This document shows, piece after piece, positions 28,998-38,110 of a stretch of 61,010 nucleotides of DNA. Every line of letters begins with the position of its first letter. Position 1 is the stretch's first letter. The DNA lies in NCBI GenBank assembly GCA_913055785.1, contig CAJXLJ010000016.1, positions 1 through 61,010 of the forward strand. The letters are read 5' to 3'. The notes beneath the pieces are model-generated. The model had not been told where the DNA came from. It did not search any database and saw only the letters and a program-made list of their open reading frames with translations. Source of the stretch: an uncultured Parvularculaceae bacterium (GTDB lineage: Bacteria; Pseudomonadota; Alphaproteobacteria; Caulobacterales; Parvularculaceae). The position numbers and the translations under genes were made by a program.

Positions 28998-31397
28998 TCA
29001 GGCGGCGTCCTCGCCGACAAGGATTTCGCGTTTGCCGGCGTGATTGGCCGGCGAGATAATCCCTTCTTCCTCCATCCGCTCAATCAGCGTCGCGGCGCGG
29101 TTATAGCCAATCTGCAGGCGGCGCTGCACGTAAGACGTCGACGCCTTGCGGTCGCGCAACACCACGCTGACAGCTCGATCGTAGAGGGCGTCGCCCGAGG
29201 ACGTGTTGCCCCCGACCTCGAACGGATCGAAGCCGCCGCCCTCTTCATCCTGCATCTCCGTGACTTCCTGCACGTAATCCGGGGCGCCCTGTTTCTTGAG
29301 AAAGGCGACAATTTTCTCGACTTCATCGTCAGAAACAAACGCGCCATGGACGCGGCGCAACCGTCCGCCGCCGGCCATATGAAGCATGTCGCCCTGACCG
29401 AGCAGCTGTTCGGCGCCCTGCTCGCCGAGGATCGTACGGCTGTCGATTTTCGATGTGACCTGAAAGGATATGCGCGTCGGGAAATTGGCCTTGATCGTGC
29501 CGGTGATAACGTCAACCGAAGGACGCTGCGTCGCCATGATCAGGTGTATGCCGGCGGCGCGCGCCATCTGCGCAAGACGCTGCACCATGCCTTCGATGTC
29601 CTTGCCGGCGACCATCATCAGGTCGGCGACCTCGTCGATCACGACAACGACGAAGGGCATCGGCTCATATTCAAGCTCCTCGGTTTCATAAACCGGTTCG
29701 CCGCTTTCTTCATCATAGCCGGTATGGACCGTTCTCGTGAGAGTCTCGCCCTTTTCTTCCGCCTCCTCCACGCGCGCGTTGAAGCCTTCGATATTCCGGA
29801 CGCCGACTTTCGACATCTTGCGGTATCGCTCTTCCATCTCACGCGCCGTCCATTTCAGCGCGACGACGGCTTTTCTCGGATCGGTGACAACCGGCGCAAG
29901 CAGGTGCGGAATGCCTTCATAGACCGACAGTTCGAGCATTTTCGGATCGATCAGGATCAGTTTGCACTGCTCCGGTGTGAGCCGGTAAAGCAGCGACAGG
30001 ATCATGGTGTTGATGCCGACCGATTTACCCGAGCCGGTCGTCCCGGCGATCAGAAGGTGCGGCATGCGCGCCAGATCGGCGAACACCGGTTCGCCGCCGA
30101 TCGACTTGCCGAGCGTCAATGTCAGGTCCCCGCGCGAGTTTTCATATTCCGATGCGCCGAGCAGCTCGCGCAGGAAGACCATTTCGCGATCCTGGTTCGG
30201 CAGCTCGATGCCGATGACATTACGGCCCGGCACAACCGCGACCCGGCAGGCGACCGCGCTCATGGAGCGGGCGATATCGTCGGCAAGGCCGATGACCCGC
30301 GATGACTTGATCCCTGCAGCAGGTTCGAGCTCGTAAAGGGTGACGACAGGACCGGGGCGCACATTGATGATCTCACCGCGTACGCCGAAATCGGACAGTA
30401 CGTTTTCGAGCATGCGCGCATTCTGCTCCAGCGCTTCATCGGAAATCACCGCACGGCGCGCAAGATTTGGTTTGGCGAGGAGGTTAAGCGGCGGCAGCTC
30501 GAAGTCGCCTGCGGAAAACACCGGCAGGACTGGCTGCGCCTCGCGGCGTTCGCGTTTTCCCTGACTGGCTTTTTGTTTCTTGCGGATAATTCTGCGCTGT
30601 CGCGCCGGGGCGACAAGAGCGGGTTCGTCCTCTTCGTCGACTGCATCCTCGCCTGCTTCTCGCGCCGCACCCTCATCTTCGAATTCCACAAGCTCGCCTT
30701 CGTGACGGAAAGCCTCCACCTTGCCAGCGATAAAGTCGTGAACAGCGAGATAGGAATCTTCCAGCGCCCACCAGGCCTCCATCAGCCGGTCGCGGGTCAG
30801 GCCGCAAAGAACAGCGTAACTGACGAAAGCGGTCAGCCCGAAGAGGGTAGCGGAAACGGCGCCGGGAAATGGAAGTGAAATCGCCGATAACGCCCCGGCG
30901 GCAAGGCCGAGCGCGCCATCGCCAATCAGCCCGCCGGCGCCGACCGTGAAGGGCCAGCTGGCTGGAACCGGCGCCGCAGCAGCAGCCCCGGCCCCGGCGA
31001 TGAGCGCTGCTGGCGCCAGCAGCAGACGGCGCCAGAAGTCTCCGGGGGTCTCTTCAGGCACGCCGTTCAGCAAGGCAAGGCCGCCCCAGATCATCATGGG
31101 CGCGACCAGCAAGAACGCCGAGCCGCCGAGGAACTGCAGCAACAGATCGGCGACGATGGCGCCGCCATGCCCTGCGGCGTTTTGCGCGGCCGCCGGCGTT
31201 GCGGTGTTGAGGCTCGGATCGCTGATCGAAAATGTCGCCAGCGCAACGGCGATCCAGATGCTCAATACCACCAGCGCGAGGCCGCCGGCGCGCATCAGAA
31301 CATTGTGGGAAAAGCCGCGCAAGCTTTCGACAAGTTCGGCGAACTGATCGCGGTTACGGGCGGAGCGGCGGGCGTAATTTTTTGAGCGGCGCGACAT
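28998..31397 (-). CDS. ftsK: DNA translocase FtsK
   Basis: This cell-division translocase pumps chromosome ends through the septum. The 799 residues comprise four to five N-terminal membrane helices (about 30-190), an acidic/Lys-rich linker, and the RecA-like motor with Walker A AGTTGSGKSVGINTM, Walker B FVVVVIDEVADLMM and the FtsK signature ATQRPSVDVITGTIKANFPT. The C-terminal winged-helix gamma domain (SVVLRDRKASTSYVQRRLQI) reads polar sequences. The linker is short compared with E. coli FtsK, as usual in alphaproteobacteria. Confidence 0.97.
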   Translation of the reverse strand: MSRRSKNYARRSARNRDQFAELVESLRGFSHNVLMRAGGLALVVLSIWIAVALATFSISDPSLNTATPAAAQNAAGHGGAIVADLLLQFLGGSAFLLVAPMMIWGGLALLNGVPEETPGDFWRRLLLAPAALIAGAGAAAAAPVPASWPFTVGAGGLIGDGALGLAAGALSAISLPFPGAVSATLFGLTAFVSYAVLCGLTRDRLMEAWWALEDSYLAVHDFIAGKVEAFRHEGELVEFEDEGAAREAGEDAVDEEDEPALVAPARQRRIIRKKQKASQGKRERREAQPVLPVFSAGDFELPPLNLLAKPNLARRAVISDEALEQNARMLENVLSDFGVRGEIINVRPGPVVTLYELEPAAGIKSSRVIGLADDIARSMSAVACRVAVVPGRNVIGIELPNQDREMVFLRELLGASEYENSRGDLTLTLGKSIGGEPVFADLARMPHLLIAGTTGSGKSVGINTMILSLLYRLTPEQCKLILIDPKMLELSVYEGIPHLLAPVVTDPRKAVVALKWTAREMEERYRKMSKVGVRNIEGFNARVEEAEEKGETLTRTVHTGYDEESGEPVYETEELEYEPMPFVVVVIDEVADLMMVAGKDIEGMVQRLAQMARAAGIHLIMATQRPSVDVITGTIKANFPTRISFQVTSKIDSRTILGEQGAEQLLGQGDMLHMAGGGRLRRVHGAFVSDDEVEKIVAFLKKQGAPDYVQEVTEMQDEEGGGFDPFEVGGNTSSGDALYDRAVSVVLRDRKASTSYVQRRLQIGYNRAATLIERMEEEGIISPANHAGKREILVGEDAA

Positions 31398-31463
31398 AGG
31401 ACGGATACGGAGTTTTTACAGTTTCTGTACAGCTCGCAATATTGGCACGGGCGGCGGAAAAAA

Positions 31464-31482
31464 GGGTTAACGAAGGTTAACC
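31464..31482. repeat. Tandem GGTTAAC repeat upstream of ftsK
   Basis: GGTTAAC occurs twice in direct orientation, and each GTTAAC core is itself palindromic, in the 92-bp gap between ftsK (start 31397) and the ammonium transporter stop. The two TTAA cores are six bases apart, not seven, so it only resembles a CtrA site. Because ftsK is cell-cycle controlled in related bacteria, a regulatory role is plausible but unproven. Confidence 0.5.
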
Positions 31483-31489
31483 TTTCTGC

Positions 31490-32758
31490 TTACGGGGCGA
31501 TGTCCTCCCGCAGCAGCTCGCTTTGCGTCTCTTCCGGCGGGCGAGAACGCACCCCGATCGAATATTTGAGCGCCGTCCAGACAAGCCCGCTTAACATGAG
31601 GGGAAACGCAGCCGCCGCGATAAGACCGGCGATCTGGCCGGGGAACCATGCGTCGGGATTCGACCAGGGGACAATAATAATCCCCCAGGCGCCGCAGAGA
31701 AGGTGCGCTGGAATGACGAAGCCGGCGTCGTCCAGTCGGAAACGCTCGAGGAATGGCGGCGCTACGGTGACGATTACGCCGCCGACGGCGCCGATCATCA
31801 CCGCCTGCCAGAGGCTCGGATGCAGCGGATCGGCGGAAATCGCGACGAGACCGGCGAATAGCGCATTGATACTGGTGACGAGACCGGCGCGCTTGTAAAC
31901 GATCTGGGTGAGGGCGAGGCCGGTCAGCGCGGCGGCGGCGGCGGCGAGGATCGAATTGACCGCCATCGACCCCGCCGAAATCGCCGCCTCAATGGTCGAG
32001 AACGATCCGCCGAGACCGGCGAGCACCGCCAGCCAGGATATCAGGCCGACGCCGCCGGCGAACGCCGCCAACGGCAATGCGGTCGAAGGCGACAAACGCT
32101 GGGGCACACCGTCTACAAACCGGCCCTGACGGGCGCCGACGATATAGGCGGCGGCGAGCGCCGCCGAACCGCCGGTAATATGAATGGCGGCCGCGCCGCC
32201 AAGATCGTAAAGCCGCCAGGCGTCGCCGAAATAGCCCCCGCCCCACACCCAGGCGGCGACAATCGGATAGATAAGGCCGCCCATCAGCGCGGAAAAAATG
32301 AGAAGCGGCCAGAGCTTGACCCTTTCCGAGACCGCGCTCGCCACAATTGCGGACGGTATGGCGGCGAGGCCCATCTGGAAAAACCAGTAGGCGCCGGAGG
32401 AATAACCGACCGACAAGGGGTCAGCGTCATCAGGCAACCAGAATTGAAAGTCGCCGAGCAACCCGCCGCGTTCGATCATATGGATGAGATTGTAACCGGT
32501 CGCCCAGAAGGCGAAGACGGTCACGCCGACCAGACCGATCGTACGCAGGCAGAGCGCCGGCGCATGGAGCGCGCGGGCGAGACCGATATCGCGGAGACCA
32601 AACGCGAATACAAAAAGTATGGCGCCAAGACCCGCGATCAAAAACAGCCCGGTATCGAGCGCATAGCGCGTGGTTTCGCTCGCCGGGCCGAGCTCCTGCG
32701 CAGCGGCGGGCGCGATCATAACAGCGGCTGCAAGCGCGGCGAGGCAATAGCGGCCCAT
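31490..32758 (-). CDS. amt: Ammonium transporter, Amt/Rh family
   Basis: This 422-residue membrane protein has a cleavable signal peptide (AALAAAVMIAPAAA) and eleven hydrophobic helices. Family landmarks are FWATGYNLIHM, SGAYWFFQMGLAAIPSAIVA, AWVWGGGYFGDAW, DLGGAAAIHITGG and HLLCGAWGIII, including the pore histidines. It imports ammonium. The frame extends to 33055, but that extension is antisense to the next gene and lacks family similarity, so ATG at 32758 is chosen. No glnK lies next to it in this window. Confidence 0.9.
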   Translation of the reverse strand: MGRYCLAALAAAVMIAPAAAQELGPASETTRYALDTGLFLIAGLGAILFVFAFGLRDIGLARALHAPALCLRTIGLVGVTVFAFWATGYNLIHMIERGGLLGDFQFWLPDDADPLSVGYSSGAYWFFQMGLAAIPSAIVASAVSERVKLWPLLIFSALMGGLIYPIVAAWVWGGGYFGDAWRLYDLGGAAAIHITGGSAALAAAYIVGARQGRFVDGVPQRLSPSTALPLAAFAGGVGLISWLAVLAGLGGSFSTIEAAISAGSMAVNSILAAAAAALTGLALTQIVYKRAGLVTSINALFAGLVAISADPLHPSLWQAVMIGAVGGVIVTVAPPFLERFRLDDAGFVIPAHLLCGAWGIIIVPWSNPDAWFPGQIAGLIAAAAFPLMLSGLVWTALKYSIGVRSRPPEETQSELLREDIAP

Positions 32759-32900
32759 ATGGCTCCTCGTTCTCACCCCTGTCATTAAGCGCGGATTTCG
32801 ATAATCAGAGGTGAACAGACAAACCCTATGCCGCGCTTTTCGCCGCAGCCGCAAGGGCGCGGTGGACGCGGCGCGCCGAAAGCGCGAAACTTCGCGGATT

Positions 32901-34148
32901 ATGGCGGAAACGCTCCAGTTTGATATTGCGATTGTCGGCGGCGGGCTGGCCGGCGGGCTGGTCGCCATTGCACTGGCGGATCGCGGATTTTCCTGCGCGG
33001 TGATCGATGCGGCGGATCCCGGCGCCATGCAAGGCGCAGGCTTCGACGGGCGCACGACTGCGATCTCCTACGCTTCAGCGCGCGCTTTCCGCCGGCTCGG
33101 CCTGTGGGACGAGCGCGCCCTCGAGGCCGAGCCGATCCGCGACATACTCGTTACGGACGGACGCGCGCGGAACCGTTTTGACGACGGGGCGATCTCAAGC
33201 TTTGCGCTCCATTTCGACAGCCGCGAACTTCAGGCAGAAACACCACTCGGCTGGATCGTCGAAAACCGTTTCCTGCGCGGGGCGCTGCTGGATCGCGGTC
33301 GCAACAGTAAAAACATCACGCTGATGGCGCCCGCCCGGCGCGAGGCGACGGCGTTTGACGCCGGCGCAGCGGCGATCACTCTCGAAGACGGGCGTGCAAT
33401 AGAAGCCGCCCTCGTCATCGCCGCGGACGGCCGGTTTTCCTCGCTGCGGGCGGAAGCGAACATCAAGACCAATGTCTGGCGTTACGCTCAGACAGGGATT
33501 GTCGTCACCGTCGCCCATGAGAAGCCGCATCATGGCGTCGCTCAGGAATTCTTTCTGCCGTCCGGTCCGTTCGCAATTCTTCCGATGACGGAGAACAGAA
33601 GCTCGCTCGTATGGACCGAACGCGAAGACGCGGCGCCCGCCTATCTTGCTCTCGATGACGCGCATTTCCTGCAGGAAATCGAGAACCGGTTCGGCCCCTA
33701 TCTCGGCAAGCTCTCACTCGCCGGCCCGCGCTGGTCCTACCCCCTCGCGTTCACGCTCGCCCAGTCCTATGTGGCGCCGCGCCTCGCGCTTATCGGCGAC
33801 GCCGCGCATGCGATCCACCCGATCGCCGGACAGGGGTACAATCTCGGCGTCAAGGATATCGCCGCGCTGACGGACGTGCTGAGCGAGGGGCGCGAGCTCG
33901 GTCTTGATATCGGCGCGCTCACAGTCTTGCAGAACTATCAGCGCTGGCGGCGCTTTGACTCGGCGGCGCTGGCGCTCGGCACTGATCTGTTAAACCGCCT
34001 TTTCTCGAACGACTTTCCGCCGCTTCGGCTCGCCCGCGACTTCGGCATGAGCGCCGTCGGCAAGATCGCGCCGCTGCGCAAGTTCTTCATGCGCCAGGCC
34101 GGCGCCGACCTTGGAAAACTGCCAAGCTTGATGGCGGCTGAAGGCTAA
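32901..34148 (+). CDS. UbiH/UbiF/COQ6-family FAD-dependent hydroxylase
   Basis: This 415-residue flavin monooxygenase hydroxylates the ring of ubiquinone precursors. It has the dinucleotide motif DIAIVGGGLAGGLVAIALA, the DGRTTAISYASARAFRRLG motif (family DGR-xx-AlsxxS), and GDAAHAIHPIAGQGYNLGVK for FAD ribityl binding. Start ATG at 32901 is used rather than the longer frame from 32811, which adds residues of no known function. The 3' end overlaps the convergent retropepsin gene by four bases. UbiH, UbiF and UbiI cannot be separated by eye. Confidence 0.92.
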   Translation: MAETLQFDIAIVGGGLAGGLVAIALADRGFSCAVIDAADPGAMQGAGFDGRTTAISYASARAFRRLGLWDERALEAEPIRDILVTDGRARNRFDDGAISSFALHFDSRELQAETPLGWIVENRFLRGALLDRGRNSKNITLMAPARREATAFDAGAAAITLEDGRAIEAALVIAADGRFSSLRAEANIKTNVWRYAQTGIVVTVAHEKPHHGVAQEFFLPSGPFAILPMTENRSSLVWTEREDAAPAYLALDDAHFLQEIENRFGPYLGKLSLAGPRWSYPLAFTLAQSYVAPRLALIGDAAHAIHPIAGQGYNLGVKDIAALTDVLSEGRELGLDIGALTVLQNYQRWRRFDSAALALGTDLLNRLFSNDFPPLRLARDFGMSAVGKIAPLRKFFMRQAGADLGKLPSLMAAEG

Positions 34149-34678
34149 CCCTTCAAGATCAGTTCGCCCGCGCGCGCCTCGACGCTTTCAAGGCGGGAAA
34201 GAAAACTCATGCCGAGCAGGTTCACCGCGAGCTGATCGTCGGGAAGAATGAACGCCCTGACGGATTCGACAAGGATGCCGTTAATTTCAACTTCGTCGAG
34301 CGTGACAAAGGCCGCCTTGGTTTCGCCATTCGCCGTGCGCACCGGGTATGTGTAGTCGGTCCACACGGTGTATATGCCCGCCTCGCGCGCATCGGAGTCG
34401 CGCAGCGCCACATAGCTGGCGCCGGTGTCCACAAGAAAGTTCGCCGTACGCTGATTAACAGCGGCTTCAACATAAAACTGATGGTCGCGCGCTGCGGTGA
34501 TACGCACCTCCCGCGCCCAGTGACTGCCCGGCAAAACGGACTGCATCGCCATCGGCTGCGCTGAAGCGAGAGTCGCCTCTTGGGGCGCGCCGTCTGCCGG
34601 CTTTGCCCCGTCTAGAAAACGGACGCCGACAATGGCGCCGGCGACAATCAGACCGGCGAAGATAATTTCCGTACGCAT
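34145..34678 (-). CDS. Membrane-anchored retropepsin-like aspartic protease (TIGR02281-type)
   Basis: This 177-residue protein has an N-terminal membrane anchor (FAGLIVAGAIVGV) and one retropepsin-like domain with FLVDTGASYVALR (catalytic Asp84) and the flap/closing strands LLGMSFLSRLESVEAR. Like viral retropepsins it would work as a dimer. Its substrate in the periplasm is unknown. Convergent with the ubiquinone hydroxylase gene, overlapping by four bases. Confidence 0.88.
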   Translation of the reverse strand: MRTEIIFAGLIVAGAIVGVRFLDGAKPADGAPQEATLASAQPMAMQSVLPGSHWAREVRITAARDHQFYVEAAVNQRTANFLVDTGASYVALRDSDAREAGIYTVWTDYTYPVRTANGETKAAFVTLDEVEINGILVESVRAFILPDDQLAVNLLGMSFLSRLESVEARAGELILKG

Positions 34679-34768
34679 GAGGTCCCTTTCCCAAGGCCCT
34701 CACTGTGCCAGAACAGAGTTGCGGCAAGGTCTTTCCGGTCGTTCGAATTGAAGCTTTTCGCTTCAGCA

Positions 34769-35590
34769 TTAATCGCTGAAATCGAGCCCCAGGACGTCGC
34801 GCATGGAGTATAGGCCCGGCGGTTTGCCGATCGCCCACTTCGCCGCGGCGACGGCCCCCTTGGCGAAGAGGCCGCGGTCGATGGCGCTGTGAGAAAGCCG
34901 GATCACTTCCTGCGCGCCGGCGAAGGCGACCTCATGCTCGCCGATAACGCCGCCGCCCCGGATCACCGCGAAACCGATATCGCCTTCCTTGCGCTGGCCG
35001 GCGCGCGAACCGGTCATACCGGCGGCCTTTTTCTCGAAATCCGCGCCGCGGCCGCGCGCCGCGGCGCGCCCGAGCATGAGCGCCGTACCGGACGGTGCAT
35101 CGACTTTAAGCCGGTGGTGGGCCTCGGTTATTTCGATATCGTAATCTTTGGAAAGCGCTTTCGCCGCCGCTTCGACCAGAGCGGTCAACACATTGACGCC
35201 GACGCTCATATTGCCGGATTTCACCACTGCGATCCGCCGGGCGATATCGGCGATTTCAGCCTCTTCGGCGGTCGAAAAACCGGTGGTTCCGATGACATGG
35301 GCGACGCCCTGCTCGGCCGCCGCTTTAGCATTGTCGACGCTCGCACCGGGCGCGGTGAAGTCAATCATCACCCCCGCCCGCTTCAGGCCTTTCGCCGGCG
35401 CGTCCTCTACATTGAGCCCGATGGCGTCGAGCCCGGCGAGGACGCCGATGTCTTTACCTATGTCTGGCCCGCCCGGCCTTTCGAAACCGCCCGCCAGGGT
35501 CGCGCCAGGCGTCTTGAGGACTTCGGCGACCACCGCCCTGCCCATGCGCCCGCCGGCGCCGGCGACGAGGATTGAGGTTCGGGACGACAT
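34769..35590 (-). CDS. dapB: 4-hydroxy-tetrahydrodipicolinate reductase
   Basis: This NAD(P)H-dependent step leads to lysine and meso-diaminopimelate for the cell wall. The 273 residues have VAGAGGRMGRAVVAEVL (nucleotide binding), HVIGTTGFS, SGNMSVGVNVL and EAHHRLKVDAPSGTAL with the substrate-binding His pair and Lys. Length and motifs are standard. Transcribed downstream of the DUF3088 gene on the same strand, 24 bases apart. Confidence 0.97.
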   Translation of the reverse strand: MSSRTSILVAGAGGRMGRAVVAEVLKTPGATLAGGFERPGGPDIGKDIGVLAGLDAIGLNVEDAPAKGLKRAGVMIDFTAPGASVDNAKAAAEQGVAHVIGTTGFSTAEEAEIADIARRIAVVKSGNMSVGVNVLTALVEAAAKALSKDYDIEITEAHHRLKVDAPSGTALMLGRAAARGRGADFEKKAAGMTGSRAGQRKEGDIGFAVIRGGGVIGEHEVAFAGAQEVIRLSHSAIDRGLFAKGAVAAAKWAIGKPPGLYSMRDVLGLDFSD

Positions 35591-35614
35591 CTGGCGGCTC
35601 CTTTCTGCGGCCGA

Positions 35615-35959
35615 TCAGGCGCGCGGAAACGGCGTTCCGTAACGGTGCGCGAAGTATTTGGCAATGTCGCGGGCGTTATCGAGAAAACGGACGTCGCAGG
35701 CCGCCTGGACATGCACACCAGGCCCCGCCTCGACGCCGTCCGACAATACAAGCGTCGGGCAGTTCTGGTTTTCGAGGCCCAGCAAAGCGGTCATGTCAGG
35801 GCGCGGCTTTGCAATCGGCTGATAGCGGATCTCGAGCGTTTCTCCGATCGCCGGAAAAGCGCTGAGGATGCCGGCGACGGTCATGCTCTCAAGACACATT
35901 TCCGTCTGCCCATTGTCTTCAAAAGCAGGCGGCAGAAGAAACAGAATATTTTTGGTCAT
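35615..35959 (-). CDS. DUF3088 family protein
   Basis: This 114-residue protein opens MTKNILFLLPPAFEDNGQTE and contains YQPIAKPRPDMTALLGLENQ followed by NCPTLVL, which fits the DUF3088 pattern (thioredoxin-like fold, redox-type motif partly missing: the usual CPxC region reads EMCLESM). Function unknown. It precedes dapB on the same strand and may share its transcript. Confidence 0.72.
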   Translation of the reverse strand: MTKNILFLLPPAFEDNGQTEMCLESMTVAGILSAFPAIGETLEIRYQPIAKPRPDMTALLGLENQNCPTLVLSDGVEAGPGVHVQAACDVRFLDNARDIAKYFAHRYGTPFPRA

Positions 35960-36051
35960 AGCTCGCTCTACTCAAAGGCGGGGGTTATTGTAAACGGAGA
36001 AACCGGCGAGCGTGATTTTTTTGGTCACGCCGGCCGGGCGGAGCAGCGGTT

Positions 36052-36816
36052 ATGTCGGTAGTTGCGCGTGAAATCCTGAACAAGAACGGCGTTCGCGCCC
36101 GCCTCATCGGCGTCGCGCCCGACACAGCGTTCGACCGTCACCGCCACGCTAATGTTTATGTCTCGCTTATGCTGCTCGGGTCGATGCAGGAGCGGTCTTC
36201 TTGCGGCGAGTATGAATTTCTCTCTCCACACGCCGCGTTCATGCCGCCCGATTTTTATCACGCTAACCTTTATGGCCGGCATGGGGCGCTTGATCTTGTT
36301 TTCGATTTCAGCATCGACATGCTCGAAAGCGAATTCGACGCATCATGCATCAATCGCTGCGCGCGACGTGTCGACAATGCGAAAATCGCATCGCTGGTCG
36401 CTTCGCTAAACGGCAAGCCTTCATCATGGCGCGAGGATGGTTTAATGGACCTGCTTGCGCTTGGCTTGCCTGATCCAGACAAGCCTTCGCGCCTGCCGCC
36501 TTCGTGGCTTGCCCGAGCGCGCGCCTATTTCGATGACGACCCCGCTGCGGCGCGCGTAGCGAAAGCCGCCGAGTATTGCGGCGTTCACCGCGTTCATCTC
36601 GTGCGCGCGTTCCGCGATCATTTGGGCCTGACGCCTACGGAGTATCGCCTGCAGGCGATGACGGCAAAAGCAATGCAGTTTTTGAAGCACAGCCCGGATT
36701 CAATTACGCATATCGCCATCGAGGCAGGATTTTCAGACGCGGCGCATCTCGCGCGCGAAATGCGCCGCCGTGTCGGCGCGCCGCCAAGCGTGCTTAGAAG
36801 CCTAATCCGCCAGTGA
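36052..36816 (+). CDS. AraC-family transcriptional regulator
   Basis: This 254-residue protein has an N-terminal cupin-like sensing part (DRHRHANVYVSLMLLGSMQE with His residues, then HAAFMPPDFYHANLYG) and a C-terminal double helix-turn-helix (VHRVHLVRAFRDHLGLTPTEYRL and ITHIAIEAGFSDAAHLAREM). This is the AraC/XylS layout. It is divergent from the DUF3088/dapB pair across about 90 bp. Inducer and targets unknown. Confidence 0.9.
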   Translation: MSVVAREILNKNGVRARLIGVAPDTAFDRHRHANVYVSLMLLGSMQERSSCGEYEFLSPHAAFMPPDFYHANLYGRHGALDLVFDFSIDMLESEFDASCINRCARRVDNAKIASLVASLNGKPSSWREDGLMDLLALGLPDPDKPSRLPPSWLARARAYFDDDPAAARVAKAAEYCGVHRVHLVRAFRDHLGLTPTEYRLQAMTAKAMQFLKHSPDSITHIAIEAGFSDAAHLAREMRRRVGAPPSVLRSLIRQ

Positions 36817-36924
36817 TGTTAAATCCGTTCTTGTCGGGCGCGCTTTCGCAACCTGATTTTTCGACATCAACGGCTGCAACCGCCGACGTTTGTCATGCGC
36901 GTCAGGCTTTTGAGGGCTGAAATC

Positions 36925-37506
36925 CTATGACCGAGCGGAACGCGTTTCAATCTCACCCTCGAATCTGTCGAGCCAGGCGAGCTCCGTCCTGAACAGGTCG
37001 ATGGCGAGACCGATCAGCGAGCGGGCGAGGTCTGCGGTTTCGGCGTCATAGGGCGCCAGCTCTTTCAGCGTCGCCCGTTCCCGCGCCAGCTCTTTTTCCA
37101 GAAACATCCGCCGCCGCGCCACCTGCTTCAGTTTTTCTTTTTCGCTCAACGCCAGCGACAGCGCCGCCCAGGTTGTAAAGGGCGGGGGCGTGCGGTTTTC
37201 CGCCCAGAACGGCTCCGCCAGATTCTTCCTGAGCGCCGCGCGGCCCGGCCTGGTGGCGGCGAAGACCTGCTTTTTCGGGCCTGCCGCCGGGCTTGCCGCC
37301 GGCTTTTCAGCGATCAGCGCCAATCCCTGCAGCTTCTTCAGGGAGTAATAAACCTGCGGCCTTGAGACCGGCGCCCAGTCGGCGACGTCCGCCGCCTCAA
37401 GCGCCTTCCAGAGGTCGTAGCCGTGATGCGGCCTGTAGGCGAGCGTCGCCAGCACAACGAGATCGCACGGGGTGAGCGACGGCGGTGTTTTCGCATTTGA
37501 CTCCAT
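36925..37506 (-). CDS. PadR-family transcriptional regulator
   Basis: This 193-residue protein has the PadR winged helix: VVLATLAYRPHHGYDLWKAL, SRPQVYYSLKKLQGLALIAE, then FAATRPGRAALRKNL. A C-terminal helical Vir_act_alpha_C-like dimerisation part follows. It is divergent from a VOC lipoprotein gene. A long inverted repeat (37507-37529) abuts its start codon, so auto-repression is likely. The ligand is unknown; PadR proteins often respond to phenolic acids or drugs, and the downstream MFS exporter could be part of the regulon. Confidence 0.9.
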   Translation of the reverse strand: MESNAKTPPSLTPCDLVVLATLAYRPHHGYDLWKALEAADVADWAPVSRPQVYYSLKKLQGLALIAEKPAASPAAGPKKQVFAATRPGRAALRKNLAEPFWAENRTPPPFTTWAALSLALSEKEKLKQVARRRMFLEKELARERATLKELAPYDAETADLARSLIGLAIDLFRTELAWLDRFEGEIETRSARS

Positions 37507-37529
37507 AACTAGTCTTAATTAGACTAGTT
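37507..37529. promoter_or_regulatory. 23-bp inverted repeat, probable PadR operator
   Basis: AACTAGTCT (37507-37515), a 5-base spacer and AGACTAGTT (37521-37529) are perfectly inverted 9-bp arms. The dyad sits between divergent padR and the VOC gene, directly touching the padR start codon. It is AT-rich in a GC-rich neighbourhood and probably overlaps the promoters of both genes. Confidence 0.85.
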
Positions 37530-37555
37530 TGCATTCCCGGCAACAGGGCGCAGAT

Positions 37556-38047
37556 ATGAAGCTTTCCAGATCGCTGCTCGCCGCATGCGCATGCGCGCTG
37601 TTCCTCCCCGCTTGCGGCGGAGACTCCGGTGCGAGCGGCCCCGTATCCGCGCATCAAGGTGTGTTCATGAAAAAAGCAACGCCCATCCTGTTCGTCGACG
37701 ACGTTCAGGCGTCCGTCGATTTCTTCGCCGACAGACTCGGCTTTGAAAAAACCATCGCCGTTCCTTATGAGCGCGGCCTGCAATTCGCCGCGGTCGAAAA
37801 GGACGGCGTCGAGATCATGTTTCAGGCCGGCGACGTTGAAGACCCGACCTTCACGAAAGATGAGCTCGCCGCGCGCATCGGGCAGGGTTTCATCTATTTC
37901 GAAGTCGGGGATTTCGACCGGATCGCCGAAGCCGTGAAAGGCGCCGAGATCGTCAAACCCGCCCATGTGACCGATTACGGCAGTCAGGAAATCTATATCC
38001 GCGAGCCGGGCGGCAATGTTCTGGGCTTCGCCAGACACAAGGAATAG
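37556..38047 (+). CDS. VOC (glyoxalase/bleomycin-resistance) domain protein with lipoprotein-like N-terminus
   Basis: This 163-residue protein has the beta-alpha-beta-beta-beta VOC fold. The core starts MKKATPILFVDDVQASVDFF and ends EIYIREPGGNVLGFARH with the terminal metal-ligand Glu. From ATG 37556 there is an extra N-terminus MKLSRSLLAACACALFLPAC that looks like a lipoprotein signal, unusual for VOC proteins. A second start at 37667 (MKKATPIL) would give a plain cytoplasmic VOC protein of about 126 residues. Divergent from padR, with the dyad between. Confidence 0.85.
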   Translation: MKLSRSLLAACACALFLPACGGDSGASGPVSAHQGVFMKKATPILFVDDVQASVDFFADRLGFEKTIAVPYERGLQFAAVEKDGVEIMFQAGDVEDPTFTKDELAARIGQGFIYFEVGDFDRIAEAVKGAEIVKPAHVTDYGSQEIYIREPGGNVLGFARHKE

Positions 38048-38110
38048 TTTCCCGGTCTTTAGATTTTTTGCAGTTGCGGCGAGATGCGCGGGGCGTATGG
38101 TCCGCCCGCA

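Noticed and set aside
31464-31482. Exact CtrA site upstream of ftsK
   Set aside because: The TTAA cores are six bases apart instead of seven, so I list it only as a GGTTAAC repeat.
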